DNA of 40,954 bases, taken from contig NW_003149272.1 of assembly GCF_000003605.2 (NCBI RefSeq), positions 241,784 through 282,737 of the forward strand, read 5' to 3'. How positions within the stretch are numbered: the first letter of the stretch is position 1; each line of letters begins with the position of its first letter. Positions 40,506 through 40,954 of the stretch are shown piece after piece. The notes below the pieces were generated by a model, which made no database searches, was not told the DNA's origin, and saw nothing but the letters and a program-made list of their open reading frames with translations. The stretch is from Saccoglossus kowalevskii. Taxonomy: Eukaryota > Hemichordata > Enteropneusta > Harrimaniidae. The translations under genes and the position numbers were made by a program.

Positions 40506-40507
40506 AT
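40217..40507. repeat. (AATG)n / (AATA)n microsatellite, ~290 bp
   Basis: Pure AATG at the left grading into mixed AATG/AATA and then pure AATA at the right. It explains the apparent Leu/Ile/Phe/Tyr-rich open frames on the minus strand, which are not genes. Confidence 0.98.
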
Positions 40508-40544
40508 CAGGAATATTCTCATTTAGGGAAGAGTAGGAAATCAA

Positions 40545-40665
40545 ACGGGCGGTTCACCGCGGTAATCACCGCGGCTCTCCGCGGTACACCGGGGAGAGCC
40601 GCGGACTGCTTATAATTAGGGGTCTCTACCGCGGTGGCCACCGATACCGGTTGCAACCGCGGTCG
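40545..40665. other. CCGCGG cluster with hairpin
   Basis: Six CCGCGG hexamers (starting at 40557, 40569, 40579, 40599, 40629 and 40657) within 106 bases. CCGCGGCTCTCC (40569-40580) pairs perfectly with GGAGAGCCGCGG (40593-40604) to form a 12-bp stem with a 12-base loop. Not a recognised element; could be the end of a GC-rich MITE or a CpG-island fragment. Confidence 0.85.
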
Positions 40666-40954
40666 TAGGAAAAGTGTGAAATACGTACTTAACAGTTTCC
40701 TTTGTGATTCCATGAGTCTTTGTTTCAAATAGCTGTTTTTAAATCGAGCATGTTACGAGCATCGCTGGCATGGAAATACTAAGCAATATAGTAATATTAT
40801 CGGCCCACGTATTTTATTAATATAAAAATCCATAAGTCCAATGCTGTATACGAATTGTTGTTGCGTGAAACAATGTTGTATTTTATGCATGTATTTATCA
40901 CCAATTCCAAGAGTAAAAGTCGTAACTTTCGAAGGTACGAGTATTATGACTCGT

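Noticed and set aside
40203-40544. Leu/Ile/Phe/Tyr-rich open frames on the minus strand
   Set aside because: Translation of an AATG/AATA microsatellite.

Overview
The window is AT-rich eukaryotic nuclear DNA from a repeat-rich animal genome. It has short exons with GT-AG introns, two assembly gaps (13939-14223 and 26964-27013), many small inverted-repeat transposons (MITEs), and microsatellites. An SLC44 gene next to an isopenicillin-N-synthase-type 2OG-Fe(II) oxygenase gene, a type I do not expect in vertebrates, suggests a marine invertebrate (non-vertebrate deuterostome or lophotrochozoan). I cannot resolve it further.

Two protein-coding genes are supported, both on the minus strand. (1) Positions 24860 down to 17: the 5' half of a choline-transporter-like SLC44 gene. 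Eleven exons splice in one continuous frame to about 379 residues, and the rest runs off the left edge. Its first intron is about 17.5 kb and holds most of the transposon load (7280-24772). (2) Positions 36964 down to 30723: the 3' five exons of a 2OG-Fe(II) dioxygenase with the HxD motif, the distal His and the RxS motif intact. Its first ~100 residues were not found and probably lie beyond 40954. The two genes run head to tail with about 5.9 kb between them.

The most unusual structure is in the oxygenase gene. Two large tandem arrays each have a repeat unit derived from an edge of its own coding sequence. The first (about 33514-35640, roughly 50 units of 42 bp) starts at the 5' splice site of the exon at 35619-35804. 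Its unit is a diverged copy of the last ~36 exon bases plus the splice donor, so the intron carries dozens of extra GTGAGG donors and stays open in the exon frame. The second (about 28745-30769, 83-bp unit) consists of copies of the last codons, the stop codon and the start of the 3'UTR. A third short array (37023-37284) lies just upstream of the first visible exon.

The rest is mostly transposon-derived: two related TTAA-flanked MITE families, a foldback family with ACTGTA...TACAGT ends (six copies or composites), two other repeated MITE pairs, a long-hairpin family with one copy interrupted by a hAT-like element, a TA-flanked element nested in another MITE, a decayed PIF/Harbinger-like element with a Myb/SANT remnant, and several single foldback elements. 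No rRNA, tRNA, CRISPR or prokaryotic features were seen.
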